Source: Acidobacteriota bacterium
GTDB lineage: Bacteria > Acidobacteriota > Thermoanaerobaculia > Gp7-AA8
Reading direction: 5' to 3'
Assembly (NCBI GenBank): GCA_016184115.1
Contig: JACPDH010000023.1
Coordinates: 1 to 64,000 of the forward strand
DNA length: 64,000 nucleotides
Position 1 is the first letter of the stretch. Every line of letters begins with the position of its first letter. A model generated the notes under the pieces. The model did no database searches, had not been told where the DNA came from, and saw only the letters and a program-made list of their open reading frames with translations. Of the stretch, positions 1-10,806 are shown one piece after another. The position numbers and the translations under genes were made by a program.

Positions 1-6
1 CCTCTT

Positions 7-62
7 TTCACCCTTCACCCTTCACCCTTCACCCTTCACTCTTCACCCTTCACCCTTCACTC
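7..62. repeat. Heptad tandem repeat, TTCACCC x8
   Basis: Eight consecutive 7-bp units read TTCACCC, with TTCACTC variants at 35-41 and 56-62. The tract runs into the 3' end of the leftward restriction gene: its stop codon (complement of 50-52) and last codons lie inside the repeat. It is the most regular member of the heptad-repeat class seen between genes across the window. Confidence 0.95.
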
Positions 63-3000
63 TTCGTCGCCGTCCCGGCGACGCGGTCGATCATGTCGTT
101 GAAGTAGCCTTCGACCTTTTGTTTGAAGTCGAGTTGCATGTCGTAGACGTCGGTGAATTCGGCGAAGGACCAGCGGCCGAAGGTCCCGAGGTTGTTGACG
201 CCGGGGATCCATTGCGTCTCCATCGCCAGTTTCTTCTGCTTGTCGGATTCGTCGCGGAGGCCTTTGATCTCGACGACGAGTTGGAGGGGATCATCTGGCC
301 CACGGCCGTCATCGACGAGGACGATGAAGTCGGGGCGATAGCGCCTCGCTTCTCCCTGGTAGAGGTAGGGCACTTCGAGGCCGAGGTTGTGGTTCTTGAC
401 GTAGGCGCGGACGCGCGGGTGCGCTTCGGCGACGCGGCAGAACTCGGCTTCCCAGTCGCTGTCGAGGATGCTCCAATTGATGTGGCAGCGCTCCGGATTC
501 GTCTGCCAGCGCGAAGTCTTCGAGGTGTTGAAGTTGACGTGCCGCGTCGAGCCCGACGCGTTGTAGGGGTCGAGCGTCGCCATGATCCTTCGTTCGTCTG
601 CGTATCGGTTTCGCACCGCGGCCGTGATCTTTTCGCAGGCCAGGTCTGCGAGCTGCACGTAAACGAGTTGAGCGGGATACGTGCCACCACGGCATTCGAG
701 ATAGTTCTCGAGCCACTCGCGCGCGATCCTTTTGAGCTGCCCGAACAGGTAGAGCTTCGGATCGCCTCCGTCGTCACGAAAGTGCCTGAAAAGCAGGTGC
801 TTCGTGAGGTTCATCAAGACTGTGGAGGTCCGCGTGTCCTGGCCGGTGTGCTCCAGAGTAAGGTCGACACCCTCACCGATGATGCCTTCGTTCCTCGTGA
901 CCGTCGCCCCGATGAACTCGGGGGTCAGCACGAGCCTAGAGTCATCCGTGAACTTCGCTTCGAGACGCTCGTCAGGCAATTCGACGCGGTAGCCTTCGAC
1001 GCGAGGGAAGCGGATCTCGCAGGCGTCGCGCTCAGGGGTGATCGCCTTGACGTGGATGGTCTCGCGCGGCGGCTGCGGCGGCGCGACGACGGGCTTCGCG
1101 GTGAAGTCGAACGGAATGCCGAGGATGTCGGCGTACTCGACGTTGAAGAGCTTGTCTTCGTTGAGGTCGTATGACTGGCGGCGGAGCGCGCGGCCGATGA
1201 CCTGCTCGCAGAGAAGTTGCGTTCCGAAGGCGCGAACGCCTAACACGTGTGTGACGGTGTTGGCGTCCCAGCCCTCGGTGAGCATCGAGACGGAGACGAC
1301 GCAGCGGATCGATTCGCCGAGCTGCCCTCGCTTTCCAACCGTGTTCATGACTTCCCGCAGGATTTCATGATCGGTCGGATCGTCGACGCCGCTTCCGCCT
1401 CGCTCGCGCCGCTCGCGCTTGAATCGCTCGATCTCATCGGCCGCGATGTCGTGGAACTTGTCGTCGAGCGCCTCACCAGACTCGAGCTGCTGGCTGTCGA
1501 TGAGCAGTGTGCGTGGGCGAGCGAGCGGGTTGCCGTGTTCGTCGGAGTTGCAGAAGAGACTCAGGCGGCCGGCGACCGGGCTCACCGATCCGTCGTCGTT
1601 CGTTCGGTCGAAGCCGGCGATGTAGTCGTAGACGAGCTTCGAGGTAGAGGTGTTGTTGCATACGACGATGAAGCAGGGAGGAACGGCGATCCGGGCCTCC
1701 TGCCAGAGCTCGAAGGTCTTCTTGTAATGGCCGTAGAGCGCGGCGAGAGCGGTCTGCAGCTCAACCGGAATGCTGAGCGGGTCGAGCGCGCCGGATTTGC
1801 CGCGCCCCTTCTTCGGCATCTTCGGACCGATGTGCGACCAGAGATCGCGATAGATCGGCACGTCGGCGCCGGGAATGTTGTCGGCGACCGGGACGCGCGG
1901 GAGCTTCACGATGCCGCACTCGATCGCGTCCATCAGCGAGAAGTCGCTCATCGTCCAGGGGAAAAGCGTTCCTTCCGCGTAGCCGGAGCCGCGGAGGAAG
2001 AAGGGAGTCGCGGAGAGGTCGATGACGCGCTCGACGCCGAGCTTCCGCTTAACGGTCTCGATGCCGTTGATCCAGAGGCGCGCGGCCTCGAGGTTCTTCT
2101 CCGCCTCAACGCGCTCGTCGCCTTTTAGTTCTTCGTCTTCTTCCTCGCCCGGCTTTTCACGGTAGCAATGATGCGCCTCGTCGTTGATGACCATCACGTT
2201 CTTCATGCCCATGAGCTCGGGCATGACGCGCTGGATCATCTGTCCTTCGGTCTCGAGCGTCTCGATCTCGGCGCCGCCGCGTCCCTGCAGGAGTGCGCGG
2301 CCCCCTTTCGAGATCTCGAGCGTCTCGCGCAGCTTGAAGGCGTGGTAGTTCGTGATGACGATCTTCGCCTTCGCGACGTCGATGAGCATGTCGTTGGGGA
2401 CGAGCTCGCGACTGCGGTAGTAGCTGTCGGGGTCGTTCGGCTGAAGGACGCGGAGGCGATCCTTGATCGTGATGCCTGGGGCGACGATGAGAAAGCCGCG
2501 GGTGAAGTTCTTGCTGTTCGGCCGACGGACGGCGTTGATCGTCTGCCAGGCGATGAGCATCGCCATGACGGTCGTCTTGCCCGCGCCGGTGGCGAGCTTG
2601 AGCGCGATTCGGAGGAGCTCGGGATTCGCGTCCTTGTTCGCGTTGGCGATGTGCTCGAGGAACTTCTTCCCTGCCCTGACGTGAGGCGCGACTTCGACGA
2701 GCCAGATGAGGGTCTCGGCCGCTTCGACCTGGCAGAAGAAGGGACGAAGGTTGTTGAACGGATGGTGGCGCCAGTGCTGGAGGAGTCGCGCGGTCTCGGG
2801 GCTCACGTTCCAGTGGGCGGGATTCGGGAGCGCGCGCCAGCGGTCGACGTATTGGCGAAGCTCGTTGATGGCTGAGGCGGTGATCTCGTACTGCTGGTGC
2901 TCGTCGGAAATGCCTTTTTCGTCTTTGAAGGCGAGATCGGTCTGCGCTTTGTTGCGTTTCTTCGGCTTCGGGATCGGGGTGATGAACTCGGCGCGGCGGC

Positions 3001-3216
3001 GCGTTTCGACGAGGCGGTTCGTCGGCTGGCCGCTCTCATCGAGCTCCCAATGCTGACGGGGGTACTCGTAGGGCGAGTTGAGGATTGGCTTTTCGAAGGG
3101 CGGCGCGTTTCGACGAGGCGGTTCGTCGGCTGGCCGCTCTCATCGAGCTCCCAATGCTGACGGGGGTACTCGTAGGGCGAGTTGAGGATTGGCTTTTCGA
3201 AGAAGGTCTGGGTCAT
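50..3216 (-). pseudogene. Type III-like restriction helicase-nuclease (BPTD_3080-type), frameshifted by a 104-bp duplication
   Basis: Superfamily 2 helicase/restriction subunit predicted to translocate on and cut foreign DNA. The reading frame from 2806 leftward shows Walker A ATGAGKTT, a DEAH-type INDEAHH box, SATPFF (motif III) and QVIGRALRR (motif VI), then a C-terminal PD-(D/E)xK nuclease signature RYRPDF...EIKG. The natural start is MTQTFFEKPILNSPYEYP at 3216, but a perfect 104-bp tandem duplication (2995-3202) shifts the frame after about 40 residues. Removing one copy gives one continuous frame of 1020 codons plus stop, through HWNVSPETARLL where the truncated frame uses an internal GTG (2806). 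No methyltransferase partner is visible. It may be a pseudogene, an off-switched allele or an assembly error; the family call is firm. Confidence 0.85.
2995..3202. repeat. Perfect 104-bp tandem duplication
   Basis: Positions 2995-3098 are repeated exactly at 3099-3202, and the match stops immediately on both sides. As 104 is not a multiple of three, the duplication disrupts the restriction gene it sits in. The absence of any mismatch suggests a recent event or an assembly artefact. Confidence 0.95.
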
Positions 3217-3597
3217 GGTCTCTCGGTACGATCACCGTTCCCGCGGTCAGTGACCGTCGAGGGCGGCGCAATGGAGCGCCAAGGAAGGAGTGTCGAGAAC
3301 CGAAGGAAACCCTACCCTGCTCGGGCTCATCGCCGATGCGTGAAACGCGAGGAGTCGCGAGAGCTTCGAATGCACTCGGATCAACGCTTCCTCTCGGTTG
3401 TCGAACTTCGTGTTCGCTTCGTCCCACGCCGGCGGGAGCGCCCGAGATGCCTGTCACGTGGGTGTTGGGGCCAGACTGACTCGTGCATGGTAGCAAGAAA
3501 CGGTCAGGAGGGGGCGGCGGAGTTCACGGGAAGGGGTGACGTGGCTGAGTTAGGGCGGAAAGAAGTATCGAAAGATAGGCGCGGCGGCAGCTCTGCC
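3217..3597. other. Gap without a recognisable gene
   Basis: This is the 5' flank of the leftward restriction gene. Short open frames on both strands show no recognisable motifs and look like chance frames in GC-rich DNA. No methyltransferase or specificity gene is present where one would be expected. Confidence 0.5.
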
Positions 3598-3717
3598 CTA
3601 TGACCCACGGTCGATGACCTATGACCTCTGGCCTGCCCCTTCGCCTGTCGCCTAACGCAAAGAGCGCCGGCTCGCGCCGGCGCCCAACTCGCTGATTGCT
3701 TTGACCCTTGACCTGCT
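3598..3717. repeat. GACCT-class heptad repeat locus flanking the rho terminator
   Basis: Two clusters of TGACCTA/TGACCTT-like units (3598-3636 and 3694-3717) flank a GC-rich hairpin. Both clusters read in the same orientation here, unlike most loci of this class, which are inverted. Confidence 0.7.
3664..3683 (-). terminator. Likely rho-gene terminator hairpin
   Basis: GCGCCGGC at 3664-3671 pairs with GCCGGCGC at 3676-3683 around a 4-nt loop, about 30 bp beyond the rho stop codon. On the minus strand it is followed only by a short TCTTT, so the U-tract is weak. Confidence 0.55.
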
Positions 3718-5248
3718 ACATCGATCCCATGGCGTTCAAGAACTCCACGTTCGTCTTCGTCTTCTCGAGCTTTTCGAGCAGAAGCTCCATCGATTCGACA
3801 GTCGACATCGGGCTGAAGACCTTGCGCAGGACCCAGATCCGGTTCAGCTCGCTCCGTTCGAGAAGCAGTTCTTCTTTGCGCGTTCCCGAGCGGTTGATGT
3901 CGATCGCCGGGAAGACGCGCTTGTCGGAGAGCTTCCGATCGAGGTGGACTTCCATGTTGCCGGTGCCTTTGAATTCTTCGAAGATGACGTCGTCCATGCG
4001 CGAGCCAGTGTCGATGAGCGCGGTCGCAATGATCGTCAGCGACCCGCCTTCCTCGAAGTTGCGCGCCGAGCCGAAGAAGCGCTTCGGGCGCTGAAGCGCG
4101 TTCGAGTCGACGCCTCCCGAGAGTACCTTGCCCGACGGCGGAACCACGGTGTTGTAGGCACGCGCGAGTCGCGTGATCGAATCGAGCAGGATCACCACGT
4201 CGCGCTTGTGCTCGACGAGCCGTTTCGCTTTCTCGATCACCATCTCCGCGACCTGCACGTGGCGCGAGGCCGGCTCGTCGAAGGTCGAGCTGATGACTTC
4301 TCCCTTGACCGAGCGCTGCATGTCGGTGACTTCCTCGGGGCGCTCGTCGATCAGCAGGACGATGAGCGTGATCTCCGGATGATTCGCCGTAATCGAGTTC
4401 GCGATCGCCTGCAGCAGCATCGTCTTTCCGGTTCGCGGCGGTGCGACGATGAGGCCGCGCTGCCCCTTGCCGATCGGCGCGACGAGATCGAGCACGCGCG
4501 ACGACATGTAGGTGTTGACCTCGAGCTTGATCCGTTGCTCGGGATAGAGCGGCGTCAGGTTGTCGAAGAGAATCTTGTCTCTCGCGACGTCGGGGTGCTC
4601 GAAATTCACCGCCTCGACCTTGATCAGGGCGAAGTAGCGCTCCCCTTCCTTCGGAGGCCTGACCTGACCGGAGATCGTGTCGCCCGTCCTGAGGTCGAAG
4701 CGACGGATCTGCGATGGAGAGACGTAGATGTCGTCAGGTCCGGGAAGATAGTTATATTCAGGCGCTCGAAGGAAACCGAAGCCATCGGGAAGACACTCGA
4801 GCACACCTTGCGCGAAGAGTAGTCCTGACTTCTCGGTCTGCGCCTGAAGGATCGAGAAAATCAGGTCCTGCTTGCGCATCCCTGCCGCGTTCTCGATGCC
4901 GAAGTCCTTCGCGAGCTTCGTGATGTCAGGAAGGCGCATCTCCTTCAGCACGCGGATGTCGAGCGTCTCTGCGGCCGCCTTTGCGACCGTCACGGGAGGA
5001 GCTTCGCTCCTCGTGACCACGGCGCTGGCCTCAGCATCGGTGCCAGCCGCGGGCGCCTCCGCGACCGCTGCTTCCGGTTCGGGTGCGACTTCCGGTTCTG
5101 GTGCCGCCTCCGGCGCGGGCTCGGCCTTCACGGCCTTCTTCCGCGACGGACGTTCCGGCTTCACTTTCGCTTCCTTTTCCGGCTTCGCCGGCGCCTCCGC
5201 CACGTCCGTCACTGCCGTCTGCCCGTTCTCGATATCCTGTTCAGCCAT
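3716..5248 (-). CDS. rho: Transcription termination factor Rho
   Basis: Hexameric RNA-dependent ATPase that ends transcription by translocating along nascent RNA. The 510-residue protein has an Ala/Pro/Glu-rich low-complexity N-terminal insert (about residues 15-95), a Rho N-terminal domain (about 97-140), the RNA-binding cold-shock-like domain beginning [11 protein letters not shown], and a RecA-like core with Walker A APPRTGKT near 269-276 and [13 protein letters not shown]. The start at 5248 (MAEQDIENG) is preceded by GAGG about 6 nt upstream; the open frame extends 36 codons further without family resemblance. An acidic, proline-rich N-terminal extension is known in Rho of several high-GC phyla. 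It is the last gene of the leftward tig-clpP-clpX-lon-engB-rho run, 62 bp after engB. Confidence 0.97.
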   Translation of the reverse strand: MAEQDIENGQTAVTDVAEAPAKPEKEAKVKPERPSRKKAVKAEPAPEAAPEPEVAPEPEAAVAEAPAAGTDAEASAVVTRSEAPPVTVAKAAAETLDIRVLKEMRLPDITKLAKDFGIENAAGMRKQDLIFSILQAQTEKSGLLFAQGVLECLPDGFGFLRAPEYNYLPGPDDIYVSPSQIRRFDLRTGDTISGQVRPPKEGERYFALIKVEAVNFEHPDVARDKILFDNLTPLYPEQRIKLEVNTYMSSRVLDLVAPIGKGQRGLIVAPPRTGKTMLLQAIANSITANHPEITLIVLLIDERPEEVTDMQRSVKGEVISSTFDEPASRHVQVAEMVIEKAKRLVEHKRDVVILLDSITRLARAYNTVVPPSGKVLSGGVDSNALQRPKRFFGSARNFEEGGSLTIIATALIDTGSRMDDVIFEEFKGTGNMEVHLDRKLSDKRVFPAIDINRSGTRKEELLLERSELNRIWVLRKVFSPMSTVESMELLLEKLEKTKTNVEFLNAMGSM

Positions 5249-5310
5249 GATGACCTCGTCATGCGCTCGCCGCGTTCCGGGCGAGCCCGTTCTCGATTCC
5301 TTCGCCTGCC

Positions 5311-5907
5311 TCACGAGGCGGCGCGAATGTTCATGTTTCCGTCGATGATCTTCCAAACCGCGTCGACACCCTGCCGGGTCATGCTCGAGAAGGGAATCAG
5401 CGAGCTGGGATCGACCGCGAGCGCGCTCGCAATCGTGCGCCTACTGTTCGTGAGCTCGTTCCCCGAAAGTTTGTCGACCTTCGTCATGATGATCACGACA
5501 CCGACGCCAGCCGAGCGCGCGAGCTCGAGCATCATCGCGTCTTCGTCGGTCGGCTCGCGACGCGAGTCGAGCAGTAGAAATAACGCACCGAGGGACTGGG
5601 CCTCCGCGAAGAAGCCCTCCATCAGCTTCGCCCATTCGGCCCGCGTCGTCTTCGCCACCTTTGCGTAGCCATAGCCCGGCAGATCGACGAGATGGATCTT
5701 CTCGTTGACGATGTAGTACTGAACGGCCTGCGTCTTTCCCGGCGTCGAACTGACGCGCGCGACACCCTTACGGTTCAGGAGCGTGTTGATGAGCGTCGAC
5801 TTGCCGACATTCGACCGGCCAACGAAGGCGAACTGCGGCCGGCCATCGCGGACGAAATCCGCGGGAGTGTAGGCGGCACGGTGAAATCCGACCGATCGAA
5901 CCTGCAT
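5311..5907 (-). CDS. engB: Ribosome biogenesis GTPase EngB/YsxC
   Basis: Small TRAFAC-class GTPase that assists large ribosomal subunit assembly. It has G1 GRSNVGKS (residues 30-37), a switch-I segment ending in STPGKT, G3 DLPGYG and G4 TKVDK. Start chosen at [10 protein letters not shown] (5907), giving 198 residues, the usual family length; the open frame extends 44 codons upstream into low-complexity sequence. It lies between lon and rho, and a gene next to lon/clpX is a common place for engB. Confidence 0.95.
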   Translation of the reverse strand: MQVRSVGFHRAAYTPADFVRDGRPQFAFVGRSNVGKSTLINTLLNRKGVARVSSTPGKTQAVQYYIVNEKIHLVDLPGYGYAKVAKTTRAEWAKLMEGFFAEAQSLGALFLLLDSRREPTDEDAMMLELARSAGVGVVIIMTKVDKLSGNELTNSRRTIASALAVDPSSLIPFSSMTRQGVDAVWKIIDGNMNIRAAS

Positions 5908-6030
5908 GGCGCTCCGTGTTGTGGGGTGCTGTCTGGGGCCCGTACTGCTGGGTCGAGACCTTGACGGGAACTCGAGATGTCTTGCCGCTCGTGAAGGGGT
6001 AGGCGGAGTCGGACCGCTGAACGATGTATA

Positions 6031-6080
6031 TAGAATCAAGAAACGAGAATCCAGAATTTCTCTCCGGATTCCAGATTCGT
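6031..6080. repeat. GAA-class heptad repeat between lon and engB
   Basis: Short units (AGAATCA, ACGAGAA, CCAGAAT) are followed by GGATTCCAGATTC, so GAATCC and GGATTC form inverted arms around 6049-6073. It is a degenerate small member of the class seen at 10040, 12137 and 23636. Confidence 0.6.
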
Positions 6081-6149
6081 CGCTGCGCGCTTCAGCCTCG
6101 CAGTTTCTCTCCCGCTCGACGGCGCCGCGCGGATGCGACTCCGTATTGC

Positions 6150-8567
6150 CTAATGGGTGAGAGTTCCCCCGCCATCGACTGTCTTTGCCGGCTCGGGGAG
6201 CTTCTGTTTCGCTCCGACGACCGGGGCAATCGTTCCGTCGAGCGCGATGGCGACGACTTCGTCCATCGACTCGACGAGATGAAACTCCATGGTCTCTCTT
6301 ACGTCCGCCGGGATGTCGTCGAGATCCCTCTCGTTCTCCTTCGGCACGATCACCCTCTTGATTCCGCCGCGCGAGGCCGCAAGCACCTTCTCCTTGAGGC
6401 CGCCAATCGGGAGGACTTTCCCGCGAAGAGTGATCTCTCCCGTCATCGCAACATCACGGTGAATCGGAATGCGTGTCACGGCAGAAAGGAGCGACGTCGC
6501 CATCGTGATTCCTGCCGACGGACCATCCTTCGGGATCGCTCCCTCGGGAACGTGAATGTGAATGTCGACCTTGTCGAGGAACTCGGCTTCGACGCCAAAC
6601 GCCTCGGATCGCGATCGGACGTAGGTGAGCGCCGCGCGTGCCGACTCCTGCATGACGTCTCCGAGTTTGCCGGTGAGCGTCAGTGATCCCTTGCCGCGCG
6701 TTAGGGCGACTTCGGTCGACAGCAACTCGCCTCCGACCTCGGTCCAGGCGAGGCCGGTCGCAACGCCGATCTCACTTCGCTCTTCACGTTTGTGGGAGCG
6801 GAACTTCGGCTTGCCGAGAAACTCGCGCACTTTCGCCGCATCGATCTCGACCGCGTACTCTCCTCCCGACTTCAGGACGGCACGAGCGACCTTCCGAAAC
6901 ACTGAGCCGATCTCGCGTTCGAGATTACGGACTCCCGCCTCACGGGTATAGAACTCGACGATCTCCGAGATGCCGTCGTCGGTCATCGAGATCTTTGAAG
7001 GGTCGAGCCCCTGTTCGGCGAGTTGCTTCGTCACGAGGAACTGCTTCGCGATGTGCAGTTTTTCGACGTGCGTGTAGCCGGAGAGCTGGATGATCTCCAT
7101 CCGGTCGCGGAGCGGCGCCGGGATCGTGTGCGAGACGTTCGCGGTCGCAATGAACATCACGCGCGACAGGTCGTATTCGACGTCGAGATAGTGGTCGACA
7201 AAGGCGTGATTCTGCTCCGGGTCGAGCACTTCGAGGAGCGCCGCCGACGGGTCGCCGCGAAAGTCCATCGCCATCTTGTCGACTTCGTCGAGCAGAAAGA
7301 CCGGGTTCACGGTTCCCGCCTTCTTCATCCGCTGGATGATCTGGCCCGGGAATGCTCCGATGTACGTGCGGCGGTGCCCGCGGACCTCCGCCTCGTCACG
7401 AACGCCGCCGAGCGACAGGCGGACGAACTCGCGTCCCGTCGATTTCGCGATCGATTTCGCAAGTGACGTCTTGCCGACGCCCGGAGGGCCGGCGAAGCAG
7501 AGGATCGTTCCCTTCGATCCCTTTACGAGCTGGCGCACCGCGAGGAACTCGAGGATGCGCTCCTTGATCTTCTCGAGACCGTAGTGGTCGTCGTTGAGGA
7601 TCTGCTCGGCGCGCTCGATGTCCTTGTTCTCTTTCGACGACTTCTTCCAGGGCACCGCGACGAGCCATTCGATGTAGTTGCGCGAGACGGTCGCCTCGGC
7701 GGAGACGCCCGGCATCGTCTCGAGACGCTTGAGCTCCTGGAGCGCCTTTTCTTTGGCCTCCTTGGGCATCCCGGCCGTCTCGATCTTCTGCTTCAGTTCC
7801 TCGACCTCGTCGGTTCGATCGTCTTTGCGACCCAGCTCCTGGTGGATCGCCTTGATCTTCTCGTTGAGGTAGTACTCCTTCTGCGCACGCTCCATCTGCT
7901 TCTTGACCTTGGAGTTGATGCGCTTGTCGAGATTGATCTTGTCGATCTCGATCTCGAGGAAGTCCTGGAGCTTCTGAAGCCGTTCATACGGGCTCGCGGT
8001 CTCGAGAAGCTGCTGCTTCTCGACCGTCGTGATCAACAGGTGCGACGCGAGCGTATCCGCGAACCGGTCGGGGTCTTCGACCTTGAGCGTCGACATCACC
8101 CCTTCGAATGCGAGGTGGTGCGACATCCGCGCGTACTGCTCGAATGTTTCGAGAATCTTCTGAATGTACTCGTTGACCTCAGGCGTCAGCGGGTATGCCG
8201 AGTCGATCGGCTCGACGTCAACCGCGACGAAGCCTTCCGTCTCGGCATGGCTGACGATTCGCGCACGCTGAAGCCCCTCGACCATCACCTTCACGTTCTG
8301 GTTCGGGAGCTTGAGATTCTGGACGACGGTCGCGATCACGCCAACGTGGTAAATCTCGTCGGTCGTCGGATCATCGATCTTAGGATCCTTCTGCGTGGCG
8401 AGGAAGATTCGCTTTTCGGTCGTGGAAAGCGTCGCCTCGAGCGCGAGGATCGAGGCTTTCCGACCGACGACGAAGGGAGCCATGGTCGATGGAAACACGA
8501 CCATGTCCCGGAGCGGGACGAGCGGAAGCCTGGCTTCGATATTCATGGACATGATCTGAGTCAACAA
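6150..8567 (-). CDS. lon: ATP-dependent protease Lon
   Basis: Cytoplasmic AAA+ serine protease degrading misfolded and regulatory proteins. About 805 residues: N-terminal LAN domain ([14 protein letters not shown]), central AAA+ module with Walker [10 protein letters not shown] and the FLLDEVDK Walker B, and a C-terminal protease domain with PKDGPSAG (catalytic Ser about 684) and GGLKEK (Lys about 725). The start is uncertain: the TTG at 8567 has AGGTG 4 nt upstream, while ATGs at 8552 and 8546 give a more standard N-terminus but lack a clear Shine-Dalgarno. It follows clpX by 56 bp, an arrangement conserved in many bacteria. Confidence 0.97.
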   Translation of the reverse strand: MLTQIMSMNIEARLPLVPLRDMVVFPSTMAPFVVGRKASILALEATLSTTEKRIFLATQKDPKIDDPTTDEIYHVGVIATVVQNLKLPNQNVKVMVEGLQRARIVSHAETEGFVAVDVEPIDSAYPLTPEVNEYIQKILETFEQYARMSHHLAFEGVMSTLKVEDPDRFADTLASHLLITTVEKQQLLETASPYERLQKLQDFLEIEIDKINLDKRINSKVKKQMERAQKEYYLNEKIKAIHQELGRKDDRTDEVEELKQKIETAGMPKEAKEKALQELKRLETMPGVSAEATVSRNYIEWLVAVPWKKSSKENKDIERAEQILNDDHYGLEKIKERILEFLAVRQLVKGSKGTILCFAGPPGVGKTSLAKSIAKSTGREFVRLSLGGVRDEAEVRGHRRTYIGAFPGQIIQRMKKAGTVNPVFLLDEVDKMAMDFRGDPSAALLEVLDPEQNHAFVDHYLDVEYDLSRVMFIATANVSHTIPAPLRDRMEIIQLSGYTHVEKLHIAKQFLVTKQLAEQGLDPSKISMTDDGISEIVEFYTREAGVRNLEREIGSVFRKVARAVLKSGGEYAVEIDAAKVREFLGKPKFRSHKREERSEIGVATGLAWTEVGGELLSTEVALTRGKGSLTLTGKLGDVMQESARAALTYVRSRSEAFGVEAEFLDKVDIHIHVPEGAIPKDGPSAGITMATSLLSAVTRIPIHRDVAMTGEITLRGKVLPIGGLKEKVLAASRGGIKRVIVPKENERDLDDIPADVRETMEFHLVESMDEVVAIALDGTIAPVVGAKQKLPEPAKTVDGGGTLTH

Positions 8568-8623
8568 TCACCTGCCCGGCGCGGCAACGCCGCCGGGTCT
8601 ACGGAAAAAGTTACGCAAGGCAC

Positions 8624-9874
8624 CTAACCGGCCTTACGGAACAGCTTGATCGGCTGGCTGCGATTGACGACCGTCTCGCGGGTGATGACGCATTCCGAGA
8701 TCGAGTCGTCGGACGGGATCGTGTACATCAGCTCGAGCATCAGCTCTTCGATGATGATCTTGAGGCCGCGAGCGCCGACGTTACGTGTGAGCGCTTCCTC
8801 GGCGATCGCTTCGAGAGCGTCGTCCGTGAACTTCAGTTGGACGTTCTCGAAGCCCATGATCGTCTCGTATTGACGAACGAGCGAGTTCTTCGGTTCCTTG
8901 AGGATGTCGACGAGAGCCTGCTTGTCGAGCTCGTCGAGCGTGCCGACCACCGGCAGGCGGCCGACGAACTCCGGAATCAGGCCGAACTTGATGAGATCTT
9001 CCGGATGAGTCTGCGCGAGAAGATCGCCGACCTTCTTCTCTTTCTTTCCAGTGATCTTCGCGCCGAATCCCATCGACGACTGCGACAGGCGGCGCTCGAT
9101 CACTCCGTCGAGTCCGACGAACGCTCCCCCGCAGATGAAGAGGATGTTCGTCGTGTCGATCTGGATGAACTCCTGATGCGGGTGCTTGCGCCCACCCTGC
9201 GGCGGAACGTTGGCGACCGTTCCTTCGAGGATCTTCAGCAGCGCTTGCTGCACGCCCTCGCCAGAGACGTCGCGCGTGATCGACGGGTTGTCGCCTTTGC
9301 GACAGATCTTGTCGACCTCGTCGATGTAGACGATGCCGCGCTGCGTCTTGTCCTTGTCATTCCCTGCAGCCTGATAGAGCTTGAGGATGATGTTCTCGAC
9401 ATCCTCGCCGACGTAGCCAGCTTCGGTGAGCGTCGTGGCGTCGACGATCGTGAAGGGCACCGCGAGCATTCGGGCGAGTGTCTGCGCGAGCAACGTCTTG
9501 CCGGTGCCGGTCGGCCCGATCAGTAAGATGTTCGACTTCTGTAGCTCCACGTCCTGACGGGCGTTTTTCTGCTGGTAATCGATCCTCTTGTAGTGGTTGT
9601 AGACGGCGACGGCGAGCTTCTTCTTCGCCCGCTCCTGCCCGATCACGTAGAGATCGAGAAACTCCTTGATCTCTCTCGGCTTTGGAAGCTGCCCGCTCGA
9701 CTCGATCGCTCCGGAGTCGTCTTTGCGGTCTTCGGCGATGATGTCGAGACAGATGTCGACACACTCGTCGCAGATGTAGACCGTCGGCCCCGCGATCAGC
9801 TTCTTGACGTCCCTCTGGGACTTGTTGCAGAAGCTGCAGCGGAGCACGTCACCGGTACTTCCCTTCTTCGACAT
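8624..9874 (-). CDS. clpX: ClpX, ATP-binding unfoldase of ClpXP
   Basis: AAA+ unfoldase that recognises tagged substrates and threads them into ClpP. The N-terminal zinc-binding domain has CSFCNKS and CDEC (Cys13, 16, 35, 38). The AAA+ core has Walker A GPTGTGKT (about 120-127), pore-loop GYVGED, Walker [10 protein letters not shown] and the ClpX-typical segment from [20 protein letters not shown]. At 416 residues it is standard length, with all ATPase motifs intact. It is separated from clpP by 279 bp containing a heptad-repeat hairpin, so it may also have its own transcript. Confidence 0.98.
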   Translation of the reverse strand: MSKKGSTGDVLRCSFCNKSQRDVKKLIAGPTVYICDECVDICLDIIAEDRKDDSGAIESSGQLPKPREIKEFLDLYVIGQERAKKKLAVAVYNHYKRIDYQQKNARQDVELQKSNILLIGPTGTGKTLLAQTLARMLAVPFTIVDATTLTEAGYVGEDVENIILKLYQAAGNDKDKTQRGIVYIDEVDKICRKGDNPSITRDVSGEGVQQALLKILEGTVANVPPQGGRKHPHQEFIQIDTTNILFICGGAFVGLDGVIERRLSQSSMGFGAKITGKKEKKVGDLLAQTHPEDLIKFGLIPEFVGRLPVVGTLDELDKQALVDILKEPKNSLVRQYETIMGFENVQLKFTDDALEAIAEEALTRNVGARGLKIIIEELMLELMYTIPSDDSISECVITRETVVNRSQPIKLFRKAG

Positions 9875-10039
9875 CGGGCAGGTTTCCTCCGGTTGAAAAC
9901 AATTCTTGTACGCCCCCGAGGGAGTGTCAAGAAACGCTCACTTCGCCCTGCCGGAACCCTGGGCCTTGGAGGTTCATTCCGACGCTACGCCGCTGTGCTT
10001 CGAGCGTGACTGGAGCGACTTCGAAAGGACCATGAGGTG

Positions 10040-10125
10040 AGAACGATGAACGGAGAAATGTGAATCCAGAAAGGGAGGCCCTTTCTGGATTCAACGTTCA
10101 GCGTTCAAACTTCTAACTTCAGTCT
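10040..10125. repeat. GAA-class heptad repeat hairpin between clpP and clpX
   Basis: TGAATCCAGAAAGGG (10061-10075) pairs perfectly with its complement at 10079-10093 across a 3-nt loop. It is flanked by 7-bp-period units: GTGAGAACGATGAA on the left and TTCAACGTTCAGCGTTC on the right. In the clpP-clpX transcript it would fold into a strong hairpin, possibly affecting RNA stability or partial termination. Confidence 0.85.
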
Positions 10126-10153
10126 TTTCTATGAGGGAGCGCGCGCGCTGGGC

Positions 10154-10741
10154 TCACTCTCTCCGCGCCATCATCTGGTCGACGAGGCCGTACTCGACTG
10201 CGTCGGCAGCGGCGAGGATGTAGTCGCGGTCGGTGTCGAGGTTGATTTTCTCGACCGGCTGGCCGGTGTGGTTCGCTAGGATCTCGTTGAGGCGCTGACG
10301 CATCCTCATGATGTCCTTCGCATGAATGTCGATCTCGCTCGCCTGTCCGCCGAGGCCGTACATGAGCGGCTGATGAATGAGCACGCGCGAATTCGGGAGC
10401 GCGTATCGCTTTCCCTTCGTGCCGGCGGCCAGGAGCACCGCCGCCATGGAGGCAGCCTGCCCGATGCAGATCGTCGCCACATTCGGCTTCACGTACTGCA
10501 TGACGTCGTAAATCGCCATGCCGGCCGTGATCGAGCCGCCCGGCGAATTGATGTAGAGCCAGATGTCCTTCTCGGGGTTCTCGGCCTCGAGGAAAAGCAT
10601 CTGGGCGATGATGACGTTGGCGACCTGGTCCTCGATCGGTTGCCCGAGGATGATCACGTTGTCCTTGAGGAGTCGTGAGTAGATGTCGTACGACCGCTCT
10701 CCCCGGCTCGTCTGCTCGACTACGTACGGAATCAGCACCAT
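10154..10741 (-). CDS. clpP: ClpP protease subunit
   Basis: Serine protease forming the barrel of ClpXP. 195 residues, standard length. The catalytic triad is visible: Ser98 in GQAASMAA, His123 in LIHQP, and Asp173 in DTDRDY. The N-terminus [25 protein letters not shown] is typical and fixes the start at 10741. It lies 65 bp downstream of tig, so trigger factor, protease and unfoldase are probably co-transcribed. Confidence 0.98.
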   Translation of the reverse strand: MVLIPYVVEQTSRGERSYDIYSRLLKDNVIILGQPIEDQVANVIIAQMLFLEAENPEKDIWLYINSPGGSITAGMAIYDVMQYVKPNVATICIGQAASMAAVLLAAGTKGKRYALPNSRVLIHQPLMYGLGGQASEIDIHAKDIMRMRQRLNEILANHTGQPVEKINLDTDRDYILAAADAVEYGLVDQMMARRE

Positions 10742-10806
10742 GATGCACCTTTCCGCCCATCCGGGCCCGGTGCCGCGCCATCCCGGCGCGACGCCGCCGG
10801 CGTCGC

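Noticed and set aside
119-1174. Long plus-strand frame antisense to the restriction gene
   Set aside because: It mirrors the coding periodicity of the leftward helicase gene in GC-rich DNA and has no recognisable motif.
50-3216. Complete restriction-modification system
   Set aside because: No methyltransferase or specificity gene flanks the helicase-nuclease within the window, and its own frame is broken.
3140-3496. Minus-strand frame of 118 codons upstream of the restriction gene
   Set aside because: No homology; overlaps the duplicated segment in another frame.
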